A stretch of DNA of 64,000 bases, taken from positions 2,040,572-2,104,571 of the forward strand of contig MCGE01000005.1 in the NCBI GenBank assembly GCA_002105175.1, read 5' to 3'. This DNA is from Absidia repens. Taxonomy: Eukaryota; Mucoromycota; Mucoromycetes; Mucorales; Cunninghamellaceae. Position 1 is the first letter of the stretch; the number at the start of each line of letters is the position of its first letter. Position numbers and translations under genes: made by a program. This document shows, piece after piece, positions 36,901 through 49,835 of this stretch. Below the pieces are notes generated by a model. It searched no databases. It was not told the DNA's origin and saw only the letters and a list, made by a program, of their open reading frames with translations.

Positions 36901-39161
36901 CTTGTGTTCCCCATTCCCGGCTAGTTGTGTTGTATTATCATGTTCATCGTCATCGATATTATCAGTACCCTTGTCATCAGTCAGTTGCAGATCATCTACA
37001 GTGTCGCAGACGGCCGTTGAATGATTTGTTGTTGGTGACAGTTCGTTGTTCGTTTTAGCTTGATCTTTACCAGTAATATGTAACTCAGGTGATTCGCCGT
37101 AATCATGAGCCAATTTGATTTCGTCGATAGGAACATGGGAAGATGGGTTTGATGTTTCCTTTGATTCAACGCTGTGATTTTTCGACTGATTTTGCTGTTC
37201 ATTCATATCAACTTGGTGTCCATCACTGTTGTCGCTGATAGTGCTGCACCTATCCTCTTCAATATTGTCGTCAGTCGAAGAATCCAATAAAACACCACCA
37301 TGTTGTTCCACTTTATTTGTCGCTTCTACAGTAATAGGGCCTGGTATTGGTGAATTCGGTGCCTTTTTCATATTTGTATCTCCATATTCCGATATATCAG
37401 TCGTTCCGGTTGGCGATGATCTTTCCCAATGGTGGTCTGACTGTTGTTGCTGTTGAGATTCATGAATGGATGGTGAGTAAAGAGTGCCAGCCTGAGAAAC
37501 TGTATCATAAGAGCTGCTTGACGTGGAGGAGCAGTGAGATATTGTTGGTGATGTTGGTAATGGGTCAGTCGATGAACCAGGAAGATGTTGTTGCGAGGAT
37601 AATAGGCGGTTAGTTCCCGATTGCTGAATTTGGCATGGTCGTTCTGTGTAAGTTGAAGCGGGAGGCTGTATATGCTGATCCAATTGTGGGTGTACCTGAC
37701 AAACGTTCGACTGGTATACATTTGAAGTCTGGTTTTGTTGCTGTGACTCTTCCATCTTGTTTGCCATATGATCGTCTAAAAGGTCGTCATCCTCAATATC
37801 TCTTCCTGCATCTTGTAGAGAATTCAAAATGTATAGCATGCTGTGATTCGTATTGATCGGTGTGGTTGAATTCGATGTTTTGCTGTTACTACTAGTGATA
37901 CTACTTGTGCTGCTGTCGTTCCCATGATTAGTTGAGTATGGTGACGAATGACGGTGAGCCTGTTGCTGCATATGATCCGCTAGTTTTGATGTCCGTGCTT
38001 GAAGTCGCGATTGAGAAGTCGGTTCAACCTGTTGCGTTGGTAAAGGAGTTGGAGATGAGGGTGAATTTTGAGGGTGAGGGTGAGTCGTCTTTTGTTGCGG
38101 TATGGATATAGATAACGTGCTGCTTTTGTCGCTGTGGATGCTCATCTGACTATCGACAAAATCCATGAATTCATCACTGCTTGAGTCAGCGCCGGTAGTA
38201 ACATCGTTAGACATTCCCAAAGGAGGTTCAGGGGTAACAATTTCGGTGGTAGATGCGTTGCTTGGTTTCGAAGTAAGAGATGCCAGGCTGTGTCGACCGA
38301 ATGAGAGTAGGCTTCGCCGTTCCAATGGAGATTTCGGTTTGTCTACAGTAAAAATAAAAATAAAAAAAATAAAAAATCATCCACTAAATTAGCAAATAAG
38401 GTCTTGTGATTGTAACTATTCCTGTAATGCAGCTTACCTTCAGTAGTAGAATTCGATGCAGTATCAATAGCTATTGATGATGGAGCAGACGACTTGGATG
38501 ACCGAGAGAATAGAAACGATGAAGTTCTTGATTTTCGTTCTTTCCGTTCCACTTCCTTGAGCAACTTGAGTTCTTTCTTCTGTTGTTCCTTGCGTTTCTT
38601 TTCCAGTTTTTCTTGATCCTTGCGTTCCTTGCGTGCTTGTTTTTCCATGTCCTTCCGTTCCTTCCGTTCACGTTCCTTTTGAGCTCGCACATCATTTTGG
38701 TCGTTCGGTTTCGTCAAACTACCCAGCGTGAGAGATCGACCGACTTTACCATCATTCTTCTTTTGTGATGCTGATGAAGTGGGTTCAGGGGTTTTCGTCA
38801 AGCTTCCCAAATTAGCTAGCTTTTCCTTTTTGTGTTTTGAAGACTTTGATGATGATTTGGTTGACGAAACTGCTGTTGAGTTTGTTGGTGAGACTGCCAC
38901 AGTAGGGGATATAGTTGAGGAAGCTTGCCGTTCGTCCAAGTCTTGCCATGACTGAGATTTTTCATCAAGTTTCTGTATGCCATGGATCGTCTTGATACCA
39001 GAATTGTGTTCAGGTTGAGAGAGAGGACTGAGTGGTCGTTCCCAGGAAATGGAGGCTCTACCAGATTTGTTCGCTGAATTGGAAGTAGGCTGATTGTCGG
39101 TTTTCACACTAATGCCACGCCATACAGTTTTTCTGGGTTCTTGTTTTGCATCTCTAGCCAT
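33943..39161 (-). CDS. TTC39/Iml2-type (DUF3808) TPR protein with long disordered N-terminus; several frame breaks
   Basis: Proposed exons: 38438-39161, 36283-38342, 36136-36218, 35995-36040, 35871-35878 (8 bases), 35505-35811, 35176-35430, 34223-35097 and 33943-34133. Residues 1 to about 900 are Ser/Thr/Gln-rich, with a highly charged helix (KERERKERKDMEKQARKER) around residue 160. The C-terminal about 600 residues match DUF3808: FWQQVYQAMSIFKLKAD, PLYALSLGSMLF, MMTYNEDDVNAAMDSL, VIKAESCLLMGILQL, SGVQFGVGTLHLLLSSLP and a terminal TYWGLGNQ...CAKHDFEIRIAGR. Iml2 works in inclusion-body clearance/lipid droplet metabolism in yeast. Frame breaks occur near 36770 and 36290 (mutually compensating), 36003 (T run) and 35403-35425. 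The junction of the N-terminal part to the TPR part depends on this repair; two separate genes remain possible. Confidence 0.68.
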
Positions 39162-40726
39162 GAATAAACGGAAGGTACACAGTAACGAATGCGGGGGTTA
39201 ACGTGGTCAAATAATGTGAGGTACGGAAAAGAAAGAAAAGAAAAAATAGCAATTGAACTCACAAAAATTGAAACAACGCCCACCATATGAAAAAATGTTA
39301 GTCGCACAGGGCGAGCTATTCAAACTGTGGGTAAAAAGTTTTTCTAAGTATATATCACAATACAATGGGTAGTATGGCATATTGATATCAATTATATCCG
39401 TTCACATATATCTAATTTTTGTTATATATTATTGTAAATTCAAGAATCTCACTGCATACTGTACTGTATATAATTGTTTGTAATATCAAACGATTTTATT
39501 CTGATATTGACAACTTTACACTATCACATCGTGGTGTTGTTAATACAGCTACAAACTCCTGTGAGACTTAATCTGTTCATTGATAGCACAGTTTTTATAC
39601 AAATCAAGTAATGCACCTTTGGTAGCCATCTCGTAAAAAGAATGATAAGAAGCAAATGGATCATTACCCCGCTATTAGTTCCTTAAAAGGAATTTTCTCA
39701 CTCACTTTCTCAGCGGATTCCTTGCAACAAGCAAATTCACTCCCGTAGTAAAATAGATGTGATAATTTATTCAGCAAATAAAATTGTTTGCTGATTGTGG
39801 TGAAATAAGTTGGATTTATATTTACCGCATAAAAATTCAACTAACAGAGAAATGGTAATCAGCAATTGAATTCAGGTCAGAACTTTCGAAGTCACTAAGA
39901 AATCCTATTATTAGTTTTGATATTGAATTACTTTTTGGAACTTGATTAATTCATTACAAGCGTAAACTGTCTCCATCACATGTACCCAAACACTGGTACC
40001 TAACACTTGTACCTTTACACTACCGTCGCGCCGCAATCGACGAATTATTCATTCTGAACGGCGTCTTCAACCGGTGTGTAGGCTACCAGTGGATTTAGAT
40101 GTTGGTGTGTCGACGGTAATATTGATTTTAGTATATTGTATATTATTATTGAGAACTCATCAAGGTTATTTACGATAACCACTAAATTCTCTTATTATTT
40201 CTACACTATCAAAAAAAAAAAAAAAAAAAAAGGCCCGTGATCGGGCTTTAAGCCTTCCAGTTTATTTTATTCTGCTGTTGCCTTGGGATTAATGCTCTAT
40301 TGGGAGCTAAAAATTTATTGCGATGGGCTATTTCTGACTGTCCACTGACTACCATTCTACCAACTGACTACCCAATGACTCACACATTAATTATCTTTTC
40401 CTTTATTTCATTTAAAATCATATAAATAGCTTCGCCATTTCTCCCTTTTTTAAATAAAAAACCCACCAAAGGTTTTTATAACCACCAAATGCCTTGGATA
40501 TTTTATAATTTCATCTCTGGAAATAATCTGTCACAAAGTGGACTTCTAAGCTTCCACTTTTAGGTTACTATAAACGGTTGAGCTCGAGCCTAAAAATGTC
40601 TGGCATTCTATATAAAAACAAAGAAAAAAAATGCACACCCAAACTACTGTTTAACTACTAATCAAGATTAGTTGTAGCACTGGAAATGAAAATAAAGATA
40701 TTGCCAAAACAAAAGGCAAAAGTATT
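39162..40726. other. Intergenic AT-rich region
   Basis: Promoter side of the TTC39-type gene, then AT-rich DNA up to the tRNA. A run of 21 A is at about 40210-40230. No gene seen on either strand. Confidence 0.5.
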
Positions 40727-40799
40727 TGGAGAACCTGGGCATTGATCCCAGTGCCTCTCACATGCTAAGCGAGCGCTCTACCATTTGAGCTAGATCCCC
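40727..40799 (-). tRNA. tRNA-Ala (anticodon AGC)
   Basis: Read on the minus strand it starts GGGGATCTAGCTCAAATGG, with D-arm TAGCTCAAATGGTAGAGC (A box), anticodon stem-loop CTCGC-TTAGCAT-GTGAG (anticodon AGC, alanine) and a T-arm resembling GGGATCAATGCCCA (B box variant). The acceptor stem GGGGATC pairs with GTTCTCC apart from one U-U mismatch; discriminator A. It is 73 nt with no intron. The TTC position in the B box (GGGATCAATGCCC) is slightly unusual compared with GGTTCGAATCC. Confidence 0.9.
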
Positions 40800-41141
40800 A
40801 ACGATGAAAATTTTTAAGAGCAGCCTTACAAAAGGCAAAAGTGCTAGTTGCGTTTCCTGATTCCATCAATTTATACGCCCTTTTTTATCTATTATTACAA
40901 TATGGTCAACTATAAGCAAGTTGGTTCACACGGGTAATTTGTTATAACATTCCACTACACTTGTGAAGGTTGCCGAAATCAATGGTGAATAGGCCTAATG
41001 GTGAACATGCCTCCCTGCTGCTTTATTCTATCTCCGCTATTTTTTGACGTTGGGGAAATTTTTTTTTCTTTTTTTTTTTTCTCTCACTTTCCTTACATTG
41101 CCCTTTTTTTTTTATCTGATTATCGACTTTACTTGCTTACA
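40800..41141. other. Intergenic region upstream of Isa1
   Basis: No gene seen; T-rich tracts precede the Isa1 start. The tRNA upstream promoter elements, if any, would be here. Confidence 0.4.
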
Positions 41142-41695
41142 ATGACTCTCCATTCTATCGTCAAACAAGCAGCAGTTAACACAACAAGAACAACATCCAA
41201 ACTTCGGTTGCGGAAGGCGCCTTTGATACTTGTAATGATCATAGCACTTATTTCTTATGTCACTACTAAATTCACAAGTTACTAATCATTGGGTATTTTA
41301 TTTATTTATAGACACCAGCAGCTGTACAAAGATTAAAATATATGACAAAAGAAGATGATCCTCAATTTCTTCGTGTCGGTGTGAAGACAAAAGGCTGTTC
41401 CGGAAACTCTTACATGCTCGAATTCACAAAGAAAAAGGACAAGTTTGACGAGGTCGTTGATCAGGATGGTATGCATTATATATATATTCTGTATGCATGG
41501 TCTTCAGCTAAGACCCTTATTTATCTTTATTGATATATTTTTATAGGTGTCACAGTATTAGTGGATTCCAAAGCATTGCTGACTGTACTTGGGTCGGAAA
41601 TGGACTACGTAGAAGACAAACTCTCCTCACAATTTGTATTCAATAACCCTAACGTTAAGGGTACCTGTGGTTGTGGTGAGTCCTTTGTTGTGTAA
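41142..41695 (+). CDS. ISA1: Mitochondrial iron-sulfur assembly protein Isa1 / ISCA1
   Basis: Three exons (41142-41231, 41312-41468, 41547-41695) encode 131 residues. The N-terminus (MTLHSIVKQAAVNTTRTTSK) is Ser/Thr/Arg/Lys-rich without acidic residues, a plausible mitochondrial presequence. The A-type carrier domain follows: TPAAVQRLKYM, FLRVGVKTKGCSGNSY and the C-terminal GTCGCGESF. The three conserved Cys (one in KGCSG, two in CGCG) are the Fe-S ligands. Isa1 with Isa2 makes [4Fe-4S] clusters in the mitochondrial matrix. Introns are canonical and in frame; length is typical. Confidence 0.95.
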
Positions 41696-41823
41696 TGTGT
41701 GTAGGTGTTCTGTCCTTGCTGTTGTTTTGTACTATTTATTTAGATCTCTCCCCCTGTCCTTTTACACTCTTATTTTACTTATATATCAGCAATCTCCAAT
41801 TGTCTTTCCTTTTTTTTTTTTTT

Positions 41824-41824
<1 letters not shown>

Positions 41825-41872
<48 letters not shown>
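41825..41872. repeat. (GTT)n microsatellite
   Basis: About 16 GTT triplets directly after a T run. Translating through it gives a poly-Val or poly-Leu ORF that is not a gene. Confidence 0.95.
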
Positions 41873-42122
41873 CAGTATCAATATAAATATCAATATATTC
41901 TTTTATCAGCGCATCCATTATCATATATTACATCAAAAAAGCTTATACATTTTCACCCTATAATTTTTTATCCACTATAAAACGTTGAAGATGTTTGTAT
42001 TTACACTTATTTTTTATATGGTTGTACTGGTCCTGCTGCTTGACCACTGCTAGATACTAGGTTTTTTTTTCTCAATCAATAAAATCGCTCTTCGGCAACC
42101 ATTTTTACTTATCACTTTTGAT

Positions 42123-42180
42123 TGTGTGTATGTGTGTATGTGTGTATGTGTGTATGTGTGTGTGTGTGTATGTGTGTGCG
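42123..42180. repeat. (TGTGTA)n-type microsatellite
   Basis: Imperfect TGTGTATG repeats over nearly 60 bases, non-coding, between Isa1 and the Pso2-type gene. Confidence 0.85.
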
Positions 42181-42444
42181 CAGAATCAAATTGGGACTTC
42201 GCTAATTGATGTTGATATGGTGCTATGTTTTATAGTTTATGTTTTGATTATTTGTTCGTTAGTAAATAATTGTCGTTGCTTATATTGTGTATATCCATCG
42301 CACCTAATCGAAATGGTAGAAATTATCTATCTGTTCACTGCACTGCACTCTCTTTTTTTTTGTTGCTGAAATTCGCACACCGCAATTTTTCCTTTCTTGA
42401 TTTTCTTCCCTTTTTCCAAATTTTCAATATTTATTGCAATACTC

Positions 42445-44475
42445 ATGGAAAAACCTAAAATCAATTCATATTCCAAGGACGTCAAACGTGAAGGTAACAG
42501 CGAGGATCCTGATATTACACCCATGCTCAAGAAAAATCGACTTTCGACGACGACTTCTTTTGCTAATGAAACACAAACCAATTCAACAACAACAGCGACA
42601 ACAGACATTCCACTTTGTGGCCATGACTTCGAAACAGACTTAGCCAATGCAATGTACTTATCTTTAGCGGAAGAAGAAGAACTGAATGCCATTGTTAGCA
42701 AATATGATATACCTCCACTGGATCAACATCAACCAACGTCATCACCATCACCACGACACCAACAGGAACCGCAGCGCCAATGTCCCGTATGCGATGACTA
42801 CCTACAGCTCTCTGAAGTGGAATTGAAGAATCACATTGATCAATGTCTAGACAAAGATGATTTGCCCTCAATACCCAACAACACATGCCAACAAATCCCG
42901 CCATGGCAACGTGTTCTACAATCAATACCGACATCAATACAAAATACGCTACTGGGAAAGTCATTGTTATCTTCACCACCACCGCCAGAACGACAACAAC
43001 AGGCAGCATCTCAAGCAAGACAAGTACCAAGCTTCAAATGGATGAAAGGTAAAAAATTGAACGAGTACAGGTGTGTTGTACCTGTATTCACTGTATTATC
43101 AATACTAAAGCTTACTTTTTATTGCAAATTAGATACCAAATTTGTTGTGGACGCATTTTCGTACGGCAAAATCCTTGACTGCGAGGGCTATTTTTTGACT
43201 CATTTCCACAGTGATCATTATCGTGGACTCAACAAATCATGGACGCATGGTCCCATCTATTGCTCAAGCATTACCGCCAATCTCGTGATGCAACGCCTCG
43301 ACGTGGACAAGGACTATATTCGTATCCTTCCTATGGATGAACCTCATCATGTGTTACCCAATGTGAAGGTCACTTTGGTGGATGCCAATCATTGTCCTGG
43401 ATCAGTCCTATTTATCTTTGACGTTCAAAAGAATGGGACGGATGCCTGTTGGATTCGTCATTTGCATACAGGTGATTTCCGTGCCAACCCTCGAATGTGC
43501 CTTCATCCTCTCTTACGTCAACCTGAAAACCCAATTATTGATCATCTTTATTTGGATACAACGTACCTGAACGCAAAGTATGGTTTTCCTGCCCAAGAAG
43601 AATGTATACAGGCTGCTTGTGAGGTTGTGCAAGCTTACATTACTGCGAAAATGACATCCGATACTGGCATAAGTATGGAACAAGCAACTGAAAACCTCTT
43701 GGTGATTGTAGGTTCTTACTCTATTGGAAAAGAAAAGGTATTCAATGGTAAATTCTCCTCCATAATTATATTTAATATTATAAATGCTCAATTCTAACTT
43801 CACTTTTATTTTTATAGCCATTGCAAAATTACTTGAATGCAAGATCTTTGTCCCTTCTACTAAGCGGTCCATTCTAAGTTGTCAAGAAAACTATGAACTT
43901 GACAAGTTGCTCACTGAAGATCAAAAAGAAGCCAATGTCCACGTCCTACCGCTGAACGATATTAAGCCAGAGGTAAAAATATATCAAAAAGGGAAAATAA
44001 AGGGATAAGTTGGATACTACTGAAAGGTTGGTTCCATGACTTACTTTTATTTTTATCATAATATTGATAGAATATACATGCTTATAAGAAAAGTTTGGCA
44101 CCTCGGTTTACAGACGTGATTGCTTTCAAACCAACGGGGTGGACATTCAAACCAAGCGACAACTACGATTCTGACATGGAGCCTGACAATTTATTTCAAG
44201 TGACAAAAGCACCTGCGGATCGACAATTGACACTCACACCTCAACATGATACCCCAACTATGAAGATCTATGGTGTCCCTTATTCTGAACATTCCAGCTT
44301 CCGAGAATTGGCCTCGTTTATTGCCAGTTTGAAAATAAACCATGTGGTGCCAACCGTGTACAGCGAATCTGAAACCGGACAACAAAAGGCGATGTTATAT
44401 ATAGACAAGTGGCAACAGGACAAACAAGACAGGCCAGTACAGGTCATCCCTTATCAAACGGAATCCCATTGGTGA
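42445..44475 (+). CDS. PSO2: DNA cross-link repair nuclease Pso2/SNM1 (DCLRE1A-like)
   Basis: Four exons (42445-43048, 43133-43747, 43818-43972, 44071-44475) give 592 residues. A UBZ4-type zinc finger, CPVC (residues 113-116) with HIDQC (130-134), precedes the metallo-beta-lactamase domain: HFHSDH (residues 225-230, metal ligands), DANHCPGS and HTGDFR. The beta-CASP/DRMBL region follows, with GSYSIGKEKVF and the terminal PYSEHSSFRELASF. Pso2/SNM1 is a 5'-3' exonuclease needed to process DNA interstrand cross-links. The start at 42445 gives MEKPKINSYS; an upstream in-frame extension without ATG was ignored. All introns are canonical. The order of domains matches yeast Pso2 well. Confidence 0.95.
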
Positions 44476-45655
44476 TAATTGATGTCCCTTATTCTATATT
44501 ATGGCTTTGCAGTAGTATTTAGAGTAATATAATACAGCCTATTTATTTAGTAGTAGCTTATATATACATATTTATAGGTGTGTTGCGTATTTGTTGGTGT
44601 ACAGTATATATTCCATTTATTTATTCCTATATCATGTCAAATAAAAATAAATAAACTATTATCTTATTGTTTAGTTGATCTCCTGCATATATTAAACCAT
44701 GAAACAGGTCTTTTTAATTTTTATCTGGGTGGGAATTTCAATTCAATGGTTAGGGGGCTGAAGCACAAACATTGATAGATGAATAAATGACCAAGGATCC
44801 AAGCTGCTATGGTGTACAATTAAGGAAAGGAAGATATCGAACGATCGTTGCTGATTGATATACGTGAAATAAATCATGGTAGGGTTTTAAGGTGTATACT
44901 ATGTTAACTTTAATACCGTAATCAATTCCGATAGAGTATTGTTTTTTCAGAGCTACGAAAGCAGACTGATCCACAAATCGATCGTCATTCAAAAAAAATT
45001 ACCAGGACACTAAGCCGTCATTCAACGAAAAACTGTTGTCACCTGGAAAAATTCAGGGACATTGTGAAATTAGCGTAGACGCTAGTTGATTAGCATGTGT
45101 GCAGATAAATTCAGTCATGATTGCCATTGCAACCAAGGATGACACATGTATTCGATTTATTGAATGCCCGACGCGCGGCAAAAAGACTAGAGCTGCATTA
45201 GAAAAATAGGAAAACCATGCAATATGACTTACTAACTATAATATGTGCTCATCCTTATTTTTTTGTGCGAAATCGTTATTTAGTTCTTTAATAATAATTA
45301 ATACCTGTGTACCATAGACAGTCCATTCCGCTTGATCGGCTCGCTAGCTCTTTGGTTGGCATCATATCTTATGTTTTCTCACGTTTCATAAGGCCCTTTT
45401 CTGCTACCTTTTCCAGCACTTGGGCTGGGAGAGATTGTGTAGTGCAAAAATACATAATCCTATATCTTTGCCTTATTTGAATCCAAAATCTTACCACCAA
45501 AGCAAGTTGATGAAACAACCAGTTTTTAAAAGAGGTAAAAAGGAAAAAAAAAATTCTCACCTAAAAAAACTAAGGTCCCTTTTTTTTTTAATTTCTTCTC
45601 TCTCTCTCTCCCTCTTTTTTTTTTTAAACCAGAACTTCTATTCCAACTCTATTTT
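44476..45655. other. Intergenic region, no gene seen
   Basis: 3' UTR of the nuclease gene (AATAAA at about 44639 and 44650), AT-rich middle, and CT/T-rich tracts before the bHLH start (CTCTCTCTCTC at about 45599). No supported exon. Confidence 0.5.
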
Positions 45656-46802
45656 ATGTACTCGCCTTCTCAACAAAATCTTAAACGAGCTTACACACCT
45701 TCTGGTACTTTCTCCCCACCTCCTGATCCAGCTTGTATTCGGGATGAAGGAACAGCAACAGCCACCAAGCATATCCTGAACATGAACACCACAGAAAAAA
45801 ACAGTAATGCACTTTATAATGCAGGTCATTATCCTATACAGTCTCACTCACAACAGCAACAAGACGGTTTTGGTCCCATGACAGCAAGGGCCATGGCAAC
45901 TAGTCCGCCTCGGCCATCACGATCTTTAATCTCAGGCTCACAACATCATCACCAATATCACCAGCACCAGCACCAGCACCAACAACAACAGCAACAGCAG
46001 CAGCAACCATGGTTTGACTCTTCAGTGGAAAGCAATAATTTCAGTCCAGCGTCACCGACACCCTTAGCAAGGGACGACCTTATCATATCACCATCCCACT
46101 CGACTACATATACTGAGCCCATGTACCATACCACAGAAGAAGACGAGACGCACCAGCAACGACAGTAAGTGGTTTTGAAATCTATTTTTAGCTCGTGCAT
46201 TTCGGGAAAAACAGACAAGGATGAAATGACGATGTACTAAGTCTTTATTTATGAATATAGTATGCAAGAAATGTTTGACAAGCGGCGACGTAGAAGGGAA
46301 TCTCACAATATGGTGGAACGAAGACGAAGAGATAACATCAATGAAAGGATACAGGGTAAAAAATTATCAGTCGAAAGGTGACAATTGCATTAGTTTTTGA
46401 AATTATTTTATGAATGTAGATCTATGCGCACTATTGCCAACTCACCTCCTGGATACCAATACAAGTCCTGTCATTGGCATTACTGGATCACAAAAATTAC
46501 CAAGCTCTATAAATAAAGGGACTATCTTAAAATTGTCAGTGGATCACATTAAGGAATTACGGGACCAAGTCATGCATTACCAACAGCGGATCGAAGAATT
46601 GGAACAAGTTTTATACCATAACAGCGGCAAACAACAACAGCAAGGTAGCCTTCCACATCCATACCACCATCAGCACATGCAGAATACCCTTTTCAGCCCT
46701 ATTCAACCTCTTCCAATGCAAACCTTACAGTCTCTGGATAATAGCACTGATAAAGAACATGACTATCATCCGTACAACAGCCACACCAATTTGATGCTTT
46801 GA
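45656..46802 (+). CDS. bHLH transcription factor, class B-type basic region
   Basis: Three exons (45656-46164, 46261-46355, 46420-46802) give 328 residues. The N-terminal half is Gln/His/Ser-rich (HQHQHQHQQQQQ run). The basic helix-loop-helix spans about residues 175-260: RRRRESHNMVERRRRDNINE (His, Glu and Arg at the H-x3-E-x3-R positions that contact CACGTG-type E-boxes), helix 1 IQDLCALLPTHLL, a long loop, and helix 2 KGTILKLSVDHIKELRDQV. Helix 2 runs into a short coiled coil (QQRIEELEQVL), as in bHLH-zip factors. Introns split the basic region and helix 1, a pattern often seen. Nuclear DNA-binding regulator; target genes unknown. Confidence 0.92.
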
Positions 46803-48051
46803 TTACAATACTCCGACAAACTCAACAACTTTGACCAATGGTTTTTTTATATATATACCTCTCTCTCTCTCACACCCTTCACCTACTACTTTTAAAAAAC
46901 CATTCACCCATGTATCTTCCCCTCCCCTCATTATCAGTATCACTCAATAAATTTATGTATATCTTCTCGTCATTTGCCAGCACCTTATATATACAATCAA
47001 GACCATCATCGCTGGAACACCCTATGAAGCAGGCGAAGTACCACAATGTCAAGTAAAGCAATTTTATGCGACCAATTATCTGGCGATTCCAACACAAAAG
47101 GTAAGATTAAAAGATGAAAAATAAAAAATAGGAACGTAACTCTTGCACAATTTTGCTGCTTTATGAACTCAATTCATCCCTTTACAAGCATATAGTGTCA
47201 ATGAAAGACCTTGAAAAACCATCGTAGAAAACAGCATCTGACTCTTAACCTTTGACACACCAAATTGATCAACACCAGAACATGGCCTGATTCGCTTATG
47301 TTTGCACCAATTTGTCAATATTCAACTTCGATCGAATAATCCTTATGCTTCTTTGGAGCCACTACACCCATACCCATTTCCACAACTCTTTTTTTTTTTT
47401 TTTTTTTTTTGGAATGGCTGTGATGTATATGTTGGTCAGTACGCTCTACTTCCATTATTTATGATTATTCTCAATTGATAGCATTGGCAAGGACTCGACT
47501 AATATCAGACCTCCTGGTTAGTTTACATACACGCTTCCCTTTTTGATTTACCCAACATTCAGTAATAGTTTTTTAGTACACACCTGCCATTGCACTCATT
47601 ATTTCCTGACCTCTATAAACACACACACACACACCCCGATCCTTTTCTTACATTTTTGCTCTACATATATATATATATAAATTTTGATTATGAAATAAAA
47701 GTTCATCGTCAACTGATATTGTATGTCTTCATCCTTCTCAAATGCTGTCCCTTTTGTATGTTGTATATATTTTTACCCGCTCTTCCCCCCCAAAAAAAAC
47801 ATATAATCTTTGACTTCAGTAAATAAAAAATTGTCATCCACAAAAGCTATTTCAAGCATCGTTCTTTTTTGTTGCTATTGTTTTGATGTTATCAAAAAAC
47901 TGATTTTATTTGAAAAAAAAAAAAGCCAAAACGGAACAAGACTAAACTAAAAGAAATACTAAGCTAAGAATAGCCAAGAGACTGATAAAAAACAGTCGAC
48001 AAAAACTATATATATATATATATATATATAGACGTATCTACAAGAGCTAAG
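46803..48051. other. Intergenic region, convergent 3' ends
   Basis: 3' UTR of the bHLH gene (AATAAA near 46946) and 3' flank of the minus-strand secreted protein. TA dinucleotide tracts lie at about 47667-47680 and 48008-48030, and a poly-T run at about 47392-47410. No gene seen. Confidence 0.5.
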
Positions 48052-49412
48052 CTAAAATTCATCATGATGATTGGATCCCAAGACCGAGAGTTTCCAAGCC
48101 TGCAGCATTCGATCCAATTTAAGCACATGTAATTCGACCTGGGCCTTGGTTTGCCGTTCCAAAGAGTTCAGGTACTGGCGGACATCGCGGATGATTTGAT
48201 TGAATCCAGTCGGGGAGGAGTGGTGCAACGCGTTTTCCAAATAGCCACGGATCCAGTCGATTTCTCCTTCGGTGTAGCCAATGCGACGGTATGCATCATA
48301 TTCCTGTTTGTGCCAGTAGGTAGCAAACGATTCCTTTGCGTGTTGAATTGCCTTGGCCCATTCATCGTGTAATTGTTGCGATTGTTCTTTCTTTTCCGCA
48401 ATAAATGATGACGCTTGCTGATCCAAATGTTGACGGATGCCTTGAAGCCATTGCATCACGGCGTGGATCCATGTGCGGACCAGATTGACCACGTAATAAT
48501 CGCTACGTTCCGCCCATGAGTGTTCATCTTGATAGACTGGGGGTGGCGTTGGCAAGCCCAAATAGTCGTGCGCAAAGATCTTGAAGCCTAATACATGGAT
48601 CCGTAATTCCTCCATCACCCGTTCCACTTGGTCGGCAGAAAACCCATGGAGTTCCTTGATCAATTGTCGCCACCAGTCCTTAGACCCCAACTCCTGTCGT
48701 TTCATTGCTTTATCCAGTGCGGTTTTCAGTGTACGCTGTTCCGAGACGGTGAGCCATGATGCAAACGGAGTCGATGTGTCGTCGAGCCAGGTCTGATATG
48801 GGTCCTTGTCACCAATACGCACAAGAGAGTTGGTTGATTTGCCAAACCAGGTAGACCATGTACTGGGTGGTGTCACAGTCTCCTCCACGTCCTTGATTAC
48901 TTGTTGCCATTGTTCTGGAGTCAAGAAATGAGATGAAGAGACGGCCACCTTGTTGTTAGCATCCACTAATTGTTCATGGACATAATTGCGCGTCATTTGC
49001 CCTTGCACTTCCAGCTGTCGTAGCACCCTTTCAATATCCTTGAGAAGTCGTTGACGTTGATGAGGTTCTGCTACCTTGTAGTGATGTTCCAGTTTCCTGT
49101 CCAATCCCTCCAAGAGACGTTCCACACGATCGCCAAAAAGTTCTGTGTTAAGTACTGCCAGATCACGATACCGCTTCACAGTTTCCAAAAGCTGTGCATC
49201 ATCCAATTCATCGTGAGGAATACCGTATCGCATCAAATACGTTTGTGCCTCCTTGTGTGCTATATATAGCAAGGAAAAAAAAGTTTAGTGTGAGTTACCA
49301 AACATTTTTTTTCTTGTTTGCATCAAATTGTCGACTTACTTGATAGACCATGAGCTACTTGAGACGCCAGACAAAAGATTAAAAGTAAACAAGAAAACAG
49401 AGTTGTTTTCAT
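48052..49412 (-). CDS. Secreted/ER helical protein, Ish1/Msc1-like
   Basis: Two exons (49340-49412, 48052-49259) give 426 residues. Exon 1 is a clear signal peptide (MKTTLFSCLLLIFCLASQVA), which fixes the start. The mature part is almost wholly helical and charged, without Cys. It opens YLMRYGIPHDELDDAQLLETV, which looks like an Ish1-type repeat (short helix, GIP, then D/E-x-L). Later repeats of similar design occur (ELHGFSADQVERVM; RIGYTEGEIDWIRGYLENAL). Such repeats are found in fungal nuclear-envelope/stress proteins Ish1 and Msc1. Assignment to that group is by pattern only; no catalytic motif was seen. The intron (80 bases) is canonical. Confidence 0.6.
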
Positions 49413-49799
49413 TGTGAGAACAAAGAATCAGTAAAAAAAAAAAAAGAAAAGAAAAAGGAAAAGGTTAAAGCACCAAAAAAGAAAAAAAAAAGAAAAGAAA
49501 AAGCAAAACAATAACCAACGTGTCAAAAGACACTAATTGTCGGTGTTTCAATCCAAATACCGCAAAACCACCAATCGATGAAGTTGGACTTTTTTCAATG
49601 CATGAATAAAAAAAGTAGCCATTTCAATTATCATCGGGATTATAAAGAATCATCTTTTTACTAGAAGTAGCCTCCAATTTCGCGGGGGGGGGCAACAGCA
49701 TGGTCTCAGGGCGACTTTTCCATTTTTAATGGGCTGATTTTTTCATTTAGGGTTAACTATTATTTGGAGAAGTCTAAGCTTGCTTGACTGTCGAATCTT

Positions 49800-49835
<36 letters not shown>

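Larger units (their letters stand above)
41696..42444. other. Intergenic region with microsatellites
   Basis: 3' UTR of Isa1 (AATAAA near 42079) and promoter of the nuclease gene. Two simple repeats lie within it (listed separately). No gene seen. Confidence 0.5.

Noticed and set aside
41634..41963. 109-residue frame with a long poly-Val/Leu run
   Set aside because: It overlaps the Isa1 last exon out of frame and reads through the (GTT)n microsatellite.
49801..49835. Poly-T run as retroelement tail
   Set aside because: Similar homopolymers occur in introns and promoters throughout, without adjacent element or target-site duplication.
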